DNA from: Halichondria panicea
Taxonomy: Eukaryota > Porifera > Demospongiae > Suberitida > Halichondriidae
Length of the DNA stretch: 64,000 bases
Direction of reading: 5' to 3'
Assembly (NCBI RefSeq): GCF_963675165.1
Contig: NC_087388.1
Location: 4,035,047-4,099,046, forward strand
Shown piece after piece: positions 1-12,470 of the stretch. Within the stretch, counting starts at the first letter, position 1, and each line of letters opens with the position of its first letter. The position numbers and the translations under genes are program-made. The notes under the pieces were generated by a model. That model saw only the letters and a program-made list of their open reading frames with translations. It made no database searches and was not told where the DNA came from.

Positions 1-60
1 AGGTTTTGCGATTTAGTTTTGCGAATTGATCAACACTCGCAAAGTTCGCATATGTTTGTA

Positions 61-354
61 AGGCCACTCCAAATGAGACTGTAGTTTTTCGTCAGAGACT
101 CTAGTAAATTATAAGCGGATGTGAGCAGTTATTAATTACTATGAATATCATTATAAATTGATAACGTCATCAATGAATTTAATTAAGTAGCCACAAAAAT
201 TCAGCCAACCATGTGCTTGGAGGCAACAAAGAACAAGAAAAAAGTTATTTCAATAGATAATTAGAGAAATAATGGCCATAATGACTATCAATGAGGTAAC
301 TAAAGCAAGAAGCGCGAGTTTGACGGGAAACTACAGTCTCATTTGGAGTGGCCT
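61..354. mobile_element. Inverted-repeat MITE, ~294 bp
   Basis: About 33 bp at 61-93 (starting AGGCCACTCCAAATGAGACT) return as reverse complement at 322-354 (ending TTTGGAGTGGCCT) with few mismatches. The interior is AT-rich with no coding potential. The layout (AGGCC ends, ~300 bp) resembles the element at 31054-31353, whose ends differ in sequence. The target duplication is unclear. Confidence 0.75.
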
Positions 355-396
355 AATACGAAAAAGGTAAAATGAGCTAAGACAAAAGAACACCTA

Positions 397-1126
397 TACA
401 GTGCATCCAGTCTAGAGAGTAGAATACAAAAATTGGTGAGTAGTTGTACTTAGATGTATCTCAAGATTGGAACATTTCTAAGAAATTGTGCTGATACCAT
501 TGTATAGGTAAAAGAATAAGCTACAACATGATTCAAAAATATTTCCCCAAAAGTTGTTGTAGTGGGAAATAATTTTAGGAGATAATGGGGGTGATCGTAA
601 AAAAATGTACGTAACATCAATTATTTCTGGAACTAAAGTATTTTTTAGAAAAATTTTTCTTATCAAAAGTTAGACAATTTATTCAAGCTTACTCCATGTA
701 ATTTTTAGACCTTAGCCGTGAGATTTTCTTCAAATCTCTCCCTAACCGAAACGGCACTAAAAACTAGCAATTTTGAGCACTGCGGAGGATGTGTAGATAT
801 TTAAGTAACATCAAATCTTTCATAAGATAGCCAAACTATCTATAGATGTTGTGACAAAGTTCCAAACCTTAGCCGGAAACTGTTGGCCTTTTCTCTCCCT
901 AACCGATTACTCACTATAACAATTGGGTACTGTTTTATTAATCGCCACAAACCCACCACCTTATGTTGTCATGGAAACAATTTTGGATATGTTGTAGCTT
1001 ATTCATTCGCCTACACAATGGTATCAGCAGATTTTCTTAGAAATGTTCCAATCATAAGATATTTACATTTAAGTACAACTACTCACACATTTTTGGTATT
1101 CTACTCTTTAGACTGGATGCACTGTA
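397..1126. mobile_element. Long-TIR palindromic element, ~730 bp
   Basis: The first ~175 bp (starting TACAGTGCATCCAGTCTAGA) recur as an imperfect inverted repeat at about 948-1126, and both ends abut TA. Two direct copies of a motif ending TCTCTCCCTAACCG lie in the centre (about 709-755 and 866-906). Open frames inside are short and appear to arise from the repeat arms. It is a non-autonomous foldback or TIR element. Confidence 0.75.
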
Positions 1127-1390
1127 TATATATATATATAAATGATTATTCAAGTGACTATTCTATAGTTGTTAAAGAATGAAACTTCTTGCAAAGCCGT
1201 GAGCCAGTGACTTATTGTGGGATCTAGTGCATGTATCATGAGTCATTAAACTTGATGCAATCAGTTGTGTCTGAGATCATGGGGTATGTAGACTCGATTC
1301 CAGTATAGAGGTATTTTAATACACTGGAAACTTCATCCAACATTGCTGTATACACACTCCATATTTGCGAACAAGTTTCAGAATCAGCCC

Positions 1391-3406
1391 TAGCCTCGAT
1401 CCCAGGCCGATCCGTCTCCAATTGAACGCTAGGTCGCCTCCTCGGTCTGGTATTGATTGTATCTGGGCGTGTATCTGGGCGCGGCCGGGCATGTGCTGTG
1501 GTTGCTGTGGTTGCTCAGGTATTCGCTCAAAAAGAGCGAATACCTGAGCAAGGTGGAGCGAATAGAAACACTAATTGGGGCGAGCGAAGCGAGTCCCTTA
1601 TAGTTAGTCATGCACATGGTCCGTGGTATGTATGTATGTATGTATGTCCACCGTGGACCGGCAGGCCGGCATGGACCGGCATACGATATTTGTTTTTCTA
1701 ACTCGTGATCCTTTACCAATTTCTACGTGAGTCAATAACTTTAGCTCGATAAAGATATGAATAGCGACAAAACTAGCGATAAGGAGGAACAGCTAAAAAG
1801 AGGGAACTTGCTAGACCCAGAGAAAGATACAGGGCACACAGGAGCAGCAGGAAGTGAAGGTAACTGACTCAAACGGTTCTGCAGGTGTTTGCCTAACATA
1901 AATAAATGTTGTGTAGAAAGTGCACAAGCCAGCAGAAAGTGGCCAAATGTTCATTACACTTACAGAGACTCCAGAGGCCACACAGGCACGCTTGAAGCAA
2001 TTAATACATGCAGGCATAGGCATACAGAGTGAATCCCGACATGCCTCTATTCGAACAATCTACTGTTCAATCCAAGATGCTGTTTATATCTGCAGTCATG
2101 CCAATAATGTCCATCTATCGATTACCACTTGGACAATATGAATACGCAGGCCATGTCATCAACCTGCCACAAAATGTGGTGTCATTTGCACAATATCTTT
2201 CAGCAGAGTTGCATGGATGCGTCGCTTGCCCCATGGCGCTTGCGTCACCCTAGTAGTGTATGTAAGCATATTTACTCCGTAAAATCACCGTTAAATCACA
2301 AAGAACTCCGTGTCATAGGTCTATTCTTTGCAAGTTTAGATTAGGCTTAGCTAGAGTGTGAGGAGCTGTCTTGTGCGAAGGAAGAAGGAGCATCACTCTT
2401 ATGAAAGAACAGACCTAGGTTCTCAAGTTTCTGCAATCAGTTGGCTACCTTTGATTGACTACACAATTTAATACAAGCGCTTGATTAGACCATTGATTGC
2501 CAGATACACTTGTTAGAGTCTATCCTCAGACTCTGGCCATCGATCTCTTGTATACTATGCACAGGGGTGTCCACAAGTGGCTGGGCCTGGGATGTATTGT
2601 CAAGGTGAGCGATATAAATCAATAATACCCTTTCATCATTGGAAATTGTACACTATAGCCTATATAGCCCCAATCCTTGGTATCTGGATTAAGATATGAC
2701 ATTACGGCACTGGAACTGGTGTTGTGTTAGCCTCCTTCACCGGCCTTCAAGGAAGTGCGGCCTGGGATCGAGGCTAGTTTTGTGTGGACCATCAATGTGA
2801 GTTAACAAAATGTATAGTGGAATGGTGAATTTAAGTTCATACTAATTTGTATACAGGAGTAAAATGGAACCTTCCCCTCCAACCCCTGTCGTACTCCTCC
2901 TAGCTGATGTGTGTGAACTCATTGAAAGAGGATGCCCCAGTGCCACTCGTATCCTTCCCAAGGGGCCGATCTTATAGAACTACCTGCACTAAAACTACTG
3001 ACGTGGAATGGCTCTTTCAACACTTATGGTTGCTATCCTGACCAGTGACGTCAGGATTCTACAGTTTCTTGATGCACTGTGAACACACAATCTTTGTTAT
3101 GCCACCTGAAGGCTTAGCAGGCATATCCAACGCAGAAGTTTTTCTGGAAGCTCTTGTTTGAGATCTTCGCTTCTAAACATCTGCATTTATTATGGACGCA
3201 GTACTACTCTACAGAGTATTAACTTCTAGTGTCATTATATCATTATATCACTGTATTTTTAGCCAACTGTTGAACTGAAGATTTTACAGTACATAGCATT
3301 ACTCTTGATACTTACCAGTTTCGGTCACGCCCAGATACAATCAATACCAGGCCGAGGAGGCGACTTAGCGTTCAATTGGAGACAGATCGGCCTGGGATCG
3401 AGGCTA
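1391..3406. mobile_element. 2.0-kb TIR transposon with 9-bp target duplication (TAGCCTC family)
   Basis: The left end TAGCCTCGATCCCAGGCCGA and about 80 following bases return as reverse complement at 3327-3406, ending GATCGAGGCTA. Both ends are flanked by AATCAGCCC (1382-1390 and 3407-3415), a perfect 9-bp target duplication. Nine-bp duplications with long TIRs fit Mutator-like elements, but no transposase frame remains. Inside are a short palindrome (~1525-1552), a coding-looking segment near 1945-2010 that reappears inverted at 23.1 kb, and a nested 49-bp relative at 2728-2776. Confidence 0.8.
2728..2776. mobile_element. 49-bp TAGCCTC hairpin element
   Basis: A short hairpin from TAGCCTCC to GAGGCTA, flanked by GTGTTGTGT (2719-2727) and GTTTTGTGT (2777-2785), a 9-bp duplication with one mismatch. 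It sits inside the 2-kb element with related ends, so it inserted later. Confidence 0.7.
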
Positions 3407-3415
3407 AATCAGCCC

Positions 3416-6400
3416 ATGATTCTGTAAAACCCTGTTATCTGATTTTTCCGGACCATTGAATTAGTGCACTCAATACATAGAAATTCCATGCAACCTACAC
3501 ATTGTATAGAGCTACTCTAGGATTGAACAAGATTAGGCAGGCTAACAACTTTTTATTAAACAGTAAAAGTGGACCATGAGTTAGAACACAAAGTGTGATC
3601 AACAGACAGGAAACAATAACGAATAAGATATAAATTCCATGCATACTAACCACAAACACACATTTTGTACATTAACTATACTTGCGGCTAATAACTATAC
3701 AGACAGCTTTCCTATAGAGGTTGCCTAATTGCTCCCTAATTGAAGTGTTATTTATGTAATGCATGCCATGAATTTAAAAACAGCATATTTTAAATTAAGC
3801 TTCCATGTGATAGTATAGGAGGGTAAGTACACATGCACATCTGTCACATGGGCCGAGCGATATACATGCATGGACAAATTATGAAATCTCCCACAGTACA
3901 TGCTTTTACAGATGATCACTTTCACTGTACCTTAAAACCTGTTATTCGAGCACTGACATGTTTCTCCACAGAAAACGAGATTGATGCATGGGGAGGCCTT
4001 CTTAGAGCTAACATTATATATACAGTCACTATAATATAGTCCCTAACAAGCTAGGTATATGGTTAAGAAAACTTGCCGCCTGGTGAAGACTGCACTGCAC
4101 TCTGCACTGGAGGTACCGTAAAGTAATTTAAAGTAAAGGTGCCACAAAATTCTCATTATAGAACGGTGAAAACACATTATCAGCCTCAAGTGCCAGTTTT
4201 TGCAACTGGTCCTATTTAGAGTGTTATACCTGACGGTATAGACTAGCTCACTTATAGCCAGTCCTACATCCAGAATTAAGGGAAGAGACCGGCATGCAGA
4301 ATCTGGTTTCTGGTTCATCTCTACATTATTTTTAATTCATATACATGCATGGATGTTGAGAGATGTACACGAAAATGTATGCATACATGATCTTATAGGA
4401 GAAGGAAGTTATATTGAATAATTATGTGCAACATAATCCACTTGATGGTGCAGGTTATATTCTTCGTCCCTCACCTGATACTTGTACCAACGAACGACAA
4501 CAAGATGATGAAGGAACCCAACAATACTCAACAGTACTCCGATGGAATATTGACTGATAGCACAGTATCGTGAAAAACAAAGATGCGTGGATGCCCAACT
4601 CAGAGCGTAACCGAAACGATTATGGTAACCTGTCATCAGTCCTCTCATATACTGGAGATTGAGCACACACAAACTCAATGGCATTATACCGGTAGATAGA
4701 GTAGAAGGGGATTGGCAACAGAAGTGGTTCATGTGATGTTTTACGTGATGTTTTACAATGAAGTCTAGTCTATGTACACCCAAGCAAGGAGTTACTTCAA
4801 CCTCAAAGAACAGTATACCGTACAGTTATAACACTACATCATCAAGGGTTGTATGTGAACTTCGAGAAAACATGCATGGTTTATACAAGTGGAAACATTT
4901 TCGAATTCAAGGTCTGGAATGTAAAGTGGGTTCGTTAGCAGATATATTGAGCCGTACACACTTATACCAAAAGCAGTGATCCATATGGGGATAAAAGCGA
5001 CAGAATAATCTTTACACATCTTCCACTTGCTCCAGTGTAAAGGGTCCACTGTATCTTGATTTTGCAAGGTATATTCTAGAAGGTATCTTAATTCTCCTCC
5101 CAGTAAGTTAGGGCACTGTGATAGATGGGAGATTTGCGTTTGGCTGCAAACTTAAGAATAATTGTTAAAGATGCTCCTCAGCAAACGCGATGATTTTGGC
5201 TCAATAATCAACCATTTTTCACTGAATATGAATAGTGAGACGAGCACAACACACATGCACAATACTGGAAAAAGACCAGCTATTTGATTGGTTAAAGTAT
5301 ATCAGTGCAATTCGTCAAAATCTCGCACACCATGTTACTCAGCCAAAACCCAAAGAAGAGAGTTATGCAATACTATGCGATGAATATATATAGCTCATAA
5401 TATTCTGTGAATATGCGTCAGGCATTTGATCCAAACCAAACTGAAACACTGTCACCAAACAAGCACCTCCACCAGTGAAGTTTGAGAATGCCAAGAGCTG
5501 CACTGATAATCAGATCAGATGCATGCTTGGCTTTTTTTGATTAATTAATAACTGCCAAGTTTACCAACGTACAAACACTAACCAAGACACTCCCACAAAC
5601 ATCAAAATTGCACCAGCTTGGAAATTTCCGAATCGTGAGTCAGCAAGTCATCAAGATAGAGGGTAGACGTTGACAACGTCTATTGTTTTCCAGCGTCTAT
5701 TGTTTAGCATTGTCCTGTAGTGAGGACCCTCAAACCAGCAAACACACGGACCTCCCCCTATTCGAATCACTCCGTCACATAAGAGTCAATTTACACCTGT
5801 CAGTCTAAAGGTATACTGTGTTGTATAGCTTATAGATTGAATGGTCTTCAATCTATGGTTGTAGTCAACAAACCTGCAGCTGATTACACGCTGGACAAAA
5901 AGAAGTTTGAACCTACTTTCAAGATTACAGTTAGCTACATTTAAATCCATGTATTGTCAATGTGATTACATAATTTATTGTGTTTTATATGCGTTCTCCA
6001 TTGCTATGGTTACACAGTTTAACTTTTACAAAACAAGAACTAACATGCAGTACAATCAGGGTGCGTGTTTAGTTGCAATTTAAAAGAAGGTATCTATTAT
6101 ATAGACAGTAAAAATGTAATGGTCACCGTGGCTGTAATTATATAGAGGTGGCCTAGCTATGTATAGCTGCTGAAACTTTCCCTGGCTATAATTTTGTAGA
6201 TCTAACCTTGTACAATCATTATTAGGGTGCGTGTTTAAGTTGCAAGGGAAAATATCTAGACACGCAGACAGTCACATCCTTGATCAGTGTGTAAGCGTCT
6301 TAGTATAATTGTAGTACCTTTCATTGAATTGCCAAAAGACAAAAGCAACCAAGTTTACTTTCTATGCTGTCATGCTGATTATCGTTCAACACATAGTTAT

Positions 6401-6478
6401 CAATTTTTTATGTATTAGCTTTGTATGGGATATGGGATGCATGTAATGCTACAATAATTATTTAATAAATGCTTTAAA
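3416..6478. other. Gene-poor stretch, no gene seen
   Basis: No convincing exon or RNA gene is visible over about 3 kb; open frames are short and lack splice or family support. At 4693-4770 there is a partial copy of the element found whole at 45889-46424 (GATAGAGTAGAAGGGGATTG). A diverged direct repeat (AGGGTGCGTGTTTAGTTGCA) occurs near 6057 and again near 6224. Confidence 0.5.
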
Positions 6479-8620
6479 TTAAGCACTAGCTATTTCACAC
6501 TTTCTCGGTGCACCAAACCCTCCCACCACAATCAGTTCGTTCCCAGGGAGAACAGCAGCGAGGCATAATGATCGAGGTGTTGATATTTGACTAACAACAG
6601 TCCATGATGTCATGTTGAGCTGAATTATGTCCTTAGTGTTATCTCGATTGGAGTCCAGCCCACCCACTGCCAGCAGGTGGCCATTGACGGTAACTAGAAA
6701 AGACCTGCTAACTGGCAAGTGAGCAATTTTCTCCCATATAGCTGAGCTTGGCTGGGACTGAGTTAGTTGTCTTAATAAGCACATGTATACTGAATATTTC
6801 TCTTGATCATCTCTAGCTCGTGGATGTATATATACATAGCCTCCACAGATCGTTGTTGATAGTTCATCGGTTGGCACAGGTAGTGAGCTAGCAATAGACC
6901 ATTGCATGTTAGCAGTGTTTAATATTTCGACAGTAGTTAAACTTTTTGCATAAAAATATCCCCCAGCCACTACAAGTGTGTTGTTAGCGTACACAGTTCC
7001 AGGTACCCTCCGTCTAGTTGGCATGGGAGGGAAGTGTTCAATCCATTTGTTGTTAATATAGCTGTAGAGTTTATTGCTATAGAATTGTGTGTCTGATCTT
7101 CCCCCCACAGTTGTGAGCATGTTATCAGCACTGACAAGAGTGACATGGTTGTTAGGGCAAGGTGGCAACTTGTGCCACTTATTGTTGCTGAACTCATAAA
7201 CAGCTTTATTTTCATTATTAAAGTATGCCTTGTCTGATGATCCATGCCTCATATCATCAGGTGCATCAGGTAGTGACTCTAGTTTCATTGTAGCTTGAGC
7301 TTGTATTTCATCTTGCAGTGCGACTTGATGCATTTGAGTCGATAAATCATAAATCACCTCGTTCTTGCTTGCCAACGTTTGTCTCAATTGAGTCACTTTT
7401 CTGTCTCGTTGATTGATGGCTTGTTGGAGGGCAGCAGTGTTCTCATCACTTGATTGCAACTCTTGGTTGAGTCTCCTCAGCTGTCTCTCCCTCGCTTCAG
7501 CCTCATGTTGAAGGGTTTGAATTTCTTGTGTTGCTTGGCCTAGTCTTGTAGTGAATTGACCATTTTCAATGTCTTTTGTATGCAACTCCTCGTTTTTGTA
7601 CGTGATTGTCTCTTGATTTTCTGTTATAATATCTTGATTTGCTCGTATTTGTTCATCTTTAGTTGCAAGTTGCTCATCTTTCTCTCTGATTATCTGGAGC
7701 AGGTCTTGTTGGGAGCTTTCCTGGTACTTGCCTGTCCGTTTGAGAGCATCCAGTGTTTGGCAAAGCAGTTGGGAAGATGGTCTTTCAACATCTCTGTCTT
7801 TGAGGCAGTGATGCACAATCGGCAGTAGAGGGTGGGTGGGCTCAATCAGGCTGATGTGGGCTTGTCGTCTGTCCTGTTCTGGAATTGGCAACTTCGCTTC
7901 AACTATGTGAATTGGGCTTCGAGGATCAGGAATTTGAACGTTTACAAATCGATCTGTTGGCTTTGGAAACTGTCGAGTTGTGATCTGAACTATAAGCACA
8001 CCAAATGAGAAGTTGTCTAGTTTATCTGTGTACACTGGTGGTTCGTTTAGTGCCTCGGGTGACATGAAGGTTGGTGTTCCCGGGCATGTGGTCATTGTGG
8101 CTAGTCGGCCGGTGATGTTTATGTCTGTGAATTTGGACATTCCGAAATCAGTGACTTTGGCATGGCTGCCAGCAATCAGTAAGACATTGTTGCTGGAAAG
8201 GTCACGATGGATGATCCCATTAGAGTGGAGAAAGGCAAGTGCTTGAGCTATGTCATAGGCGAGGTTGACTTGGATGTGGTAGGGAATGTCTTCAGGTGAT
8301 GACTCCAGGAAGTGTGTCAGGCTCTCGTCCATGAGCTCCATGAGAAGAACTGGTGCATTTGTGTCGGGATCACGATAGGTCCCCAAGTACTGTACAATGT
8401 TGGGGTGGTTGATGCGACTCAGAAATGCGCACTCGGTTTCGAATCTTCTAAAGGGATGTCTATGTTCTTTGCCAGGATCAGGAGTAGTCATTTGGAAGAG
8501 CACTGGATACAGTAGTTTGGCAGCACAGATTAGCTCATCACACTTGGCTTTACACACTGCCCCGTAGGAGCCAGTACCAAGGGTATCAGTCTTGAAGAGT
8601 TGTACATTTCGGAATATATA
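6479..8620 (-). CDS. Protein kinase - coiled coil - Kelch protein (last exon, 5' incomplete)
   Basis: One long open exon encodes a kinase domain, coiled coil and Kelch repeats. The frame has no ATG before the kinase: position 8557 is GTG, and the frame runs up to an in-frame TAG at 8621-8623, so an upstream exon must supply the start. The extension restores the glycine loop GTGSYG. Counting the GTG as residue 1: Lys14 (CAAK), catalytic Asp119 and Asn124 (HRDLSSNN), DFG at 137-139, SPEAL at 166-170. All key residues are present, so it is probably active. Residues ~275-430 are heptad-like and rich in Glu/Gln. The C-terminal third carries about five Kelch repeats with paired glycines (TVGG, VAGG, AVGG, VVGG). 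The kinase looks tyrosine-kinase-like (TKL) in style. A signalling role through Kelch-mediated binding is inference. Confidence 0.85.
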   Translation of the reverse strand, partial: YIFRNVQLFKTDTLGTGSYGAVCKAKCDELICAAKLLYPVLFQMTTPDPGKEHRHPFRRFETECAFLSRINHPNIVQYLGTYRDPDTNAPVLLMELMDESLTHFLESSPEDIPYHIQVNLAYDIAQALAFLHSNGIIHRDLSSNNVLLIAGSHAKVTDFGMSKFTDINITGRLATMTTCPGTPTFMSPEALNEPPVYTDKLDNFSFGVLIVQITTRQFPKPTDRFVNVQIPDPRSPIHIVEAKLPIPEQDRRQAHISLIEPTHPLLPIVHHCLKDRDVERPSSQLLCQTLDALKRTGKYQESSQQDLLQIIREKDEQLATKDEQIRANQDIITENQETITYKNEELHTKDIENGQFTTRLGQATQEIQTLQHEAEARERQLRRLNQELQSSDENTAALQQAINQRDRKVTQLRQTLASKNEVIYDLSTQMHQVALQDEIQAQATMKLESLPDAPDDMRHGSSDKAYFNNENKAVYEFSNNKWHKLPPCPNNHVTLVSADNMLTTVGGRSDTQFYSNKLYSYINNKWIEHFPPMPTRRRVPGTVYANNTLVVAGGYFYAKSLTTVEILNTANMQWSIASSLPVPTDELSTTICGGYVYIHPRARDDQEKYSVYMCLLRQLTQSQPSSAIWEKIAHLPVSRSFLVTVNGHLLAVGGLDSNRDNTKDIIQLNMTSWTVVSQISTPRSLCLAAVLPGNELIVVGGFGAPRKCEIASA

Positions 8621-8709
8621 CTATTCTTCAGTTATCTTAGCTAAAAGGGTTGAATGGTTTTTGTTTGTTTGTTGGGGTGTAAGATATTTGCCATGTATCG
8701 ATTCGTATG

Positions 8710-8927
8710 ATGACATCACAGGTATTATACCGTATAGCGAGTAATTTTCGTGTGTAAAATATTCGTGGTTTTTATGGTAGCGACCTTGCCTACCTTTACC
8801 TGCAGTCCAAGCAGCAACCACGAAAATATTATGCACGAAATGTCTCAATATTTTATCCCCCAAAAATTACCCGCTATACGGTAGTTACAACAACTGTTGT
8901 TGTAACTATAAATACCTGTGATGTCAT
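8710..8927. mobile_element. Nested palindromes: ACCGTATAGCG element inside another inverted repeat
   Basis: The outer ends ATGACATCACAGGTATT and AATACCTGTGATGTCAT are exact inverted repeats. Inside lies a second inverted repeat running from TACCGTATAGCGAGTAATTT (8728) to CGCTATACGGTA (8883). Beside it is the perfect palindrome GTTACAACAACTGTTGTTGTAAC (8884-8906). This reads as one MITE inserted in another, just upstream of the kinase exon. Confidence 0.75.
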
Positions 8928-9854
8928 AATTATGTTTTATTTTCGTTAGTCAACATGCACTAACAAAAATAAAACAAACATAATTTATGTTATTGTTGAA
9001 AAAAGTATTACATGTGTGTAGAGTGGAGCTAATTAATTCAACAGGCTACCGGTACCAATACTGATATATCGGAAAGCACCGATTTTCACAAAGTGTGCTC
9101 GCTTGTTCAGTATTGTACAAATTGACTGCTTTAACTGCAAGGCAGGGGCTAATAGAATCTTTACTACTTCCCCTTCATTCTCATGATGCGTTGGACGTAA
9201 CTGGTCTCTTCCTATACAGAACTTATAGAAGGCTCTAGCAAGATTTCAACCCCCTAACGTAGACTACGTACTGTGTTTCACAAATCATGTAGTGTACTGC
9301 AGCAGAGATTTTGTGAATGGATATACACATACTTGTACCATTATGTGCTCTGACACTGAGGAATATCCATTGAAACTTTCAGGATACTCCAGGGTACAAA
9401 TCCCTGGTACTCTCTATATTGCAGATCTCCGAGATCTTTTCCCTATTATGAAGGTTTGAATGAATTTCAGTACTCGTGAACTGACGTATCACAGACACGG
9501 GATTTTCTGCACACAGTTTTCCAATGTTGATCTTTTTGTCGAGGGGAATGCCGTTGTGACCTATATTGTCTAGTGCATTCTCGTGGATGCGATTCATTAT
9601 CAAGTTGCGATACACTACCTGCTATTCAAAATAATTAAGTTGTGAAGACTGACTTGTTGGCGGTTCTTTGTTTAACCGTGCCCGTTCAGTTAACAGAGCT
9701 TCCGCGCGTGGTTAATTGTGGAGGTAGGTGGAGGTACATGACCCTTCTCGGCCACCATAGTAATCTATTTTTTCTGCCAAACCACACAAAATGTCACGTA
9801 ACCATTGACAACCTGGCAGCCAGTATACCATCTAGCTAGCAATCTGTGTTAAAC

Positions 9855-10444
9855 TAGCCTCGATCCCAGCCCCTCTCACTAGAGGGCCTGGTAACCACTG
9901 TTTGCGCGTGGGTGGATTCAATAGTAAATTTGTTAGTAAAACTCTTTGTAATTTATCAATTAACCTTTTGTACTATGGTCACCCACATGGTTGATTAGTG
10001 TCAAGAGAGAAATCGCCATCACAACTCTAGGCTCATACGAGGAGCACTGATCTTACTGAGATGGCATCAAACAAGTGTCTGGAAGCAAGTAGATTTGCCA
10101 GAGCCGGTCGGTACTGACAGAAAAACGCCTACCACTCTACCACAGTACAAAAGAAGACAAAATCTGACTTTTCAACACTGGAGAGAGCTTGAGCAAGAGC
10201 AGAACAGAAGTAGAAGCCATCACAACAAAACTAGTCACTAGTCTAGGTCGTAAATGTTGGAAGTAGCTGTGTTATTTTGCTGTGATTTGTGCAATGACAT
10301 CATTATAAAATATACAATATAGAGTCTACTAACTAATTTACTAAGATATCTCGATCCCCAAGAATCTTGGGGCAACTGACGCATGTGCAGACAATGTATA
10401 CCAGGCCGTCTTTCTCAACTGAGAGCGGCCTGGAATCGAGGCTA
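9855..10444. mobile_element. 590-bp TAGCCTC-family element with 9-bp target duplication
   Basis: The element runs from TAGCCTCGATCCCAG to CTGGAATCGAGGCTA and is flanked by GTGTTAAAC at 9846-9854 and 10445-10453. The right tandem copy has an unoccupied site at the same place (GTGTCAAAC near 14596), so this inserted after the duplication or was lost from the other copy. No coding capacity is seen. Confidence 0.85.
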
Positions 10445-12130
10445 GTGTTAAACGATATATTGAGGTGGCCGTACTTCAATAGCCAGAGTCTGTAAAATGT
10501 TAGATAGTTGGTGCAAGGCATACTGTTCGCTATAACAAAGGAGTCCGCTAGTTATAAGGGGTTCTACTATAGTGCTATAACTTCAATACAAGGCCGCTAA
10601 TAGTGCTAAGGCCACCTTCGAAGGTAAGCCACCATCACACTGTTGAGCTATAAGCCTCCTAAAACAGGGTGTTTTTTGGCACTATTCACCCTCATAGATC
10701 CCAGGCCGTACAAGCATAGATAGAGTAGAAGGGGATTGGCAACGGAAGTGGTTCACGTGATATTTTACAATGAAGTCTATGTAGAGCTCAGAAACAATCC
10801 GTGTTTCGCTTTCTACCCCGGGTAAGTTTACCGGGAAACTTATTGAGTCTAATCATGGCTAATGCATGCGTAAATCCCAAATACCAGTGCATCCAACCAG
10901 TCAGTCACTTATATGTTCATAAGTTCCTGATTATCTAAATGTACTGTCAGTCATGCTATTAGGAAGTCAAGAAACGTTTATGATGTGCAGGCCGATGTAC
11001 ATGCAGTACACTCATGGCCACATCGATATACCGGCCAGTTGCAGGGCTATAGATGTTTACTGGACAAAAATTTCCCTTGAAATGCGGCCACTGTACTGGC
11101 TGCCCTAAACTATACGTTTATTACGGCCGGATATGACATTTGGGTGTGTTTGGTAGATAACATTTGGAGAGCATAATGAGAACTGCAAAATTAGCCATTA
11201 GATTCGAGGTATAGGGTGACCGGTCGGTTTTTAGCCGCGGCTATTTTCTGAAATGCGGCCACCTCACTGTTCCGGCCAACCTGGACTGTCCCAAGGGTGG
11301 CCGGATCAACGAGAGCTTCTCCATTACTTTTATTACTATACTATAAACATATACGAACTTTATGAGCGTTGATCAATTCGTAAAAATCGCAAAACCTCAT
11401 TAGTAACGGACACGATCCCTTGCCAGAACGCAATAGCAAAGGGTTATTTTTTCTGCTGATTTGGCTCATTTGCAAATATTTTTCAGCAAAATATTCTAGT
11501 ATTGACAAAAAAGTAACATTAACCTGAGATGTAAGTATGACCCTGTACACTACTAACATGCAGGTCCTGCATGGGAGTTGGCTTCAAATTATACATAGTG
11601 CATTTTGCAAAAATTTACTCATGTATATAGGCATGCGTACGCACATGTACATGTATATACAGGATTATGCACACGTGCATTTACCCGCGCATTTACACAC
11701 ACTCACACACACGTCAAAAACAAACACATGCAAAGAAACATGTGCGTATAAATCAAAGACTGCATGCAAAATGGTCCATGCATGGAGAGTTTAGTTTCAA
11801 TCCGTACCTGAGCTCTTGGCCGTTTTATTGTGTGTGCATGGTTGCTCTTCGGAGGTACATGGTCGTTAATCATATGGAGGTTCCGTATATGCATGCATGC
11901 ATGCTAATTGACAAAACACATGCAAGAAGATGACATCACAATAATTACACAATAACCATGCATAATCACTCAGAACACTACAAATACAATGTTCAAGTAT
12001 ATACAATTTGTATGACACTCTCAGACTCTATATATGGCAGCATAATTATAACTATAGCTAATTATTGTTTTTTACTTAGATCTACCCAAATTGCATCATT
12101 CTGCAATGGTTCATGCATGTTCTTTGATTT

Positions 12131-12470
12131 TCACTTTCCAATGACAGTGTGGAAATATCCAGAGCTGACTCCGAAGATCCCATCTATAGTAGCTTCACAC
12201 TGCATCACTTTTGTTGACGCCCCACAAGTACACTGTAAAAAATGATTGAAAAAAAGTGCGGTGGACACACTAAAACCGTCGCATATAGCACGCTTTTTTG
12301 AAAAAGTATGCTATATGCGACGGTTTTAGTGTGCTCACCGCACTTTTTTTTACAGTGTAGGCCACGCCTGCCGAAATGTGCTTCAGGTTTCCTCCAACTG
12401 ATAAGCAACAAGCACTCGAGGTGTACACCACAAGCATAAACAAAGCTAGTAGGGTAAATTTGAATGCCAT
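12131..12470 (-). pseudogene. Tectonin lectin pseudogene (left tandem copy)
   Basis: The ATG at 12470, signal peptide and first ~35 residues are nearly identical to the intact gene at 16156-16887. After the codons for GVAY the frame is broken by a 128-bp hairpin transposon (12231-12358). Beyond it, about 520 bp of repeat-coding sequence are missing; the join lies in a short T-run, consistent with microhomology-mediated deletion. Only the last ~25 codons remain, and even without the transposon the deletion leads quickly to a stop. The TATA-like AATATAAG upstream (12508-12515) is retained, so a short transcript is possible, but no lectin can be made. Confidence 0.88.
12231..12358. mobile_element. 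128-bp hairpin MITE inserted at TA in the tectonin pseudogene
   Basis: The two arms are near-perfect inverted repeats starting CACTGTAAAAAA and ending TTTTTTTACAGTG, containing CACACTAAAACCGTCGCATA. It is flanked by TA on both sides (12229-12230 and 12359-12360), and the intact copy has a single TA there. TA duplication with CACTG ends is typical of Tc1/mariner-derived MITEs. Confidence 0.9.

Noticed and set aside
883-1182. 99-codon open frame on the plus strand
   Set aside because: It lies almost entirely within the right arm of the 397-1126 inverted-repeat element and has no family resemblance.
11537-11933. His/Thr-rich frames in both tandem copies (also 15621-15933)
   Set aside because: They derive from CACACA and GCATGC-rich sequence, and frames differ between the copies, so coding is not conserved.
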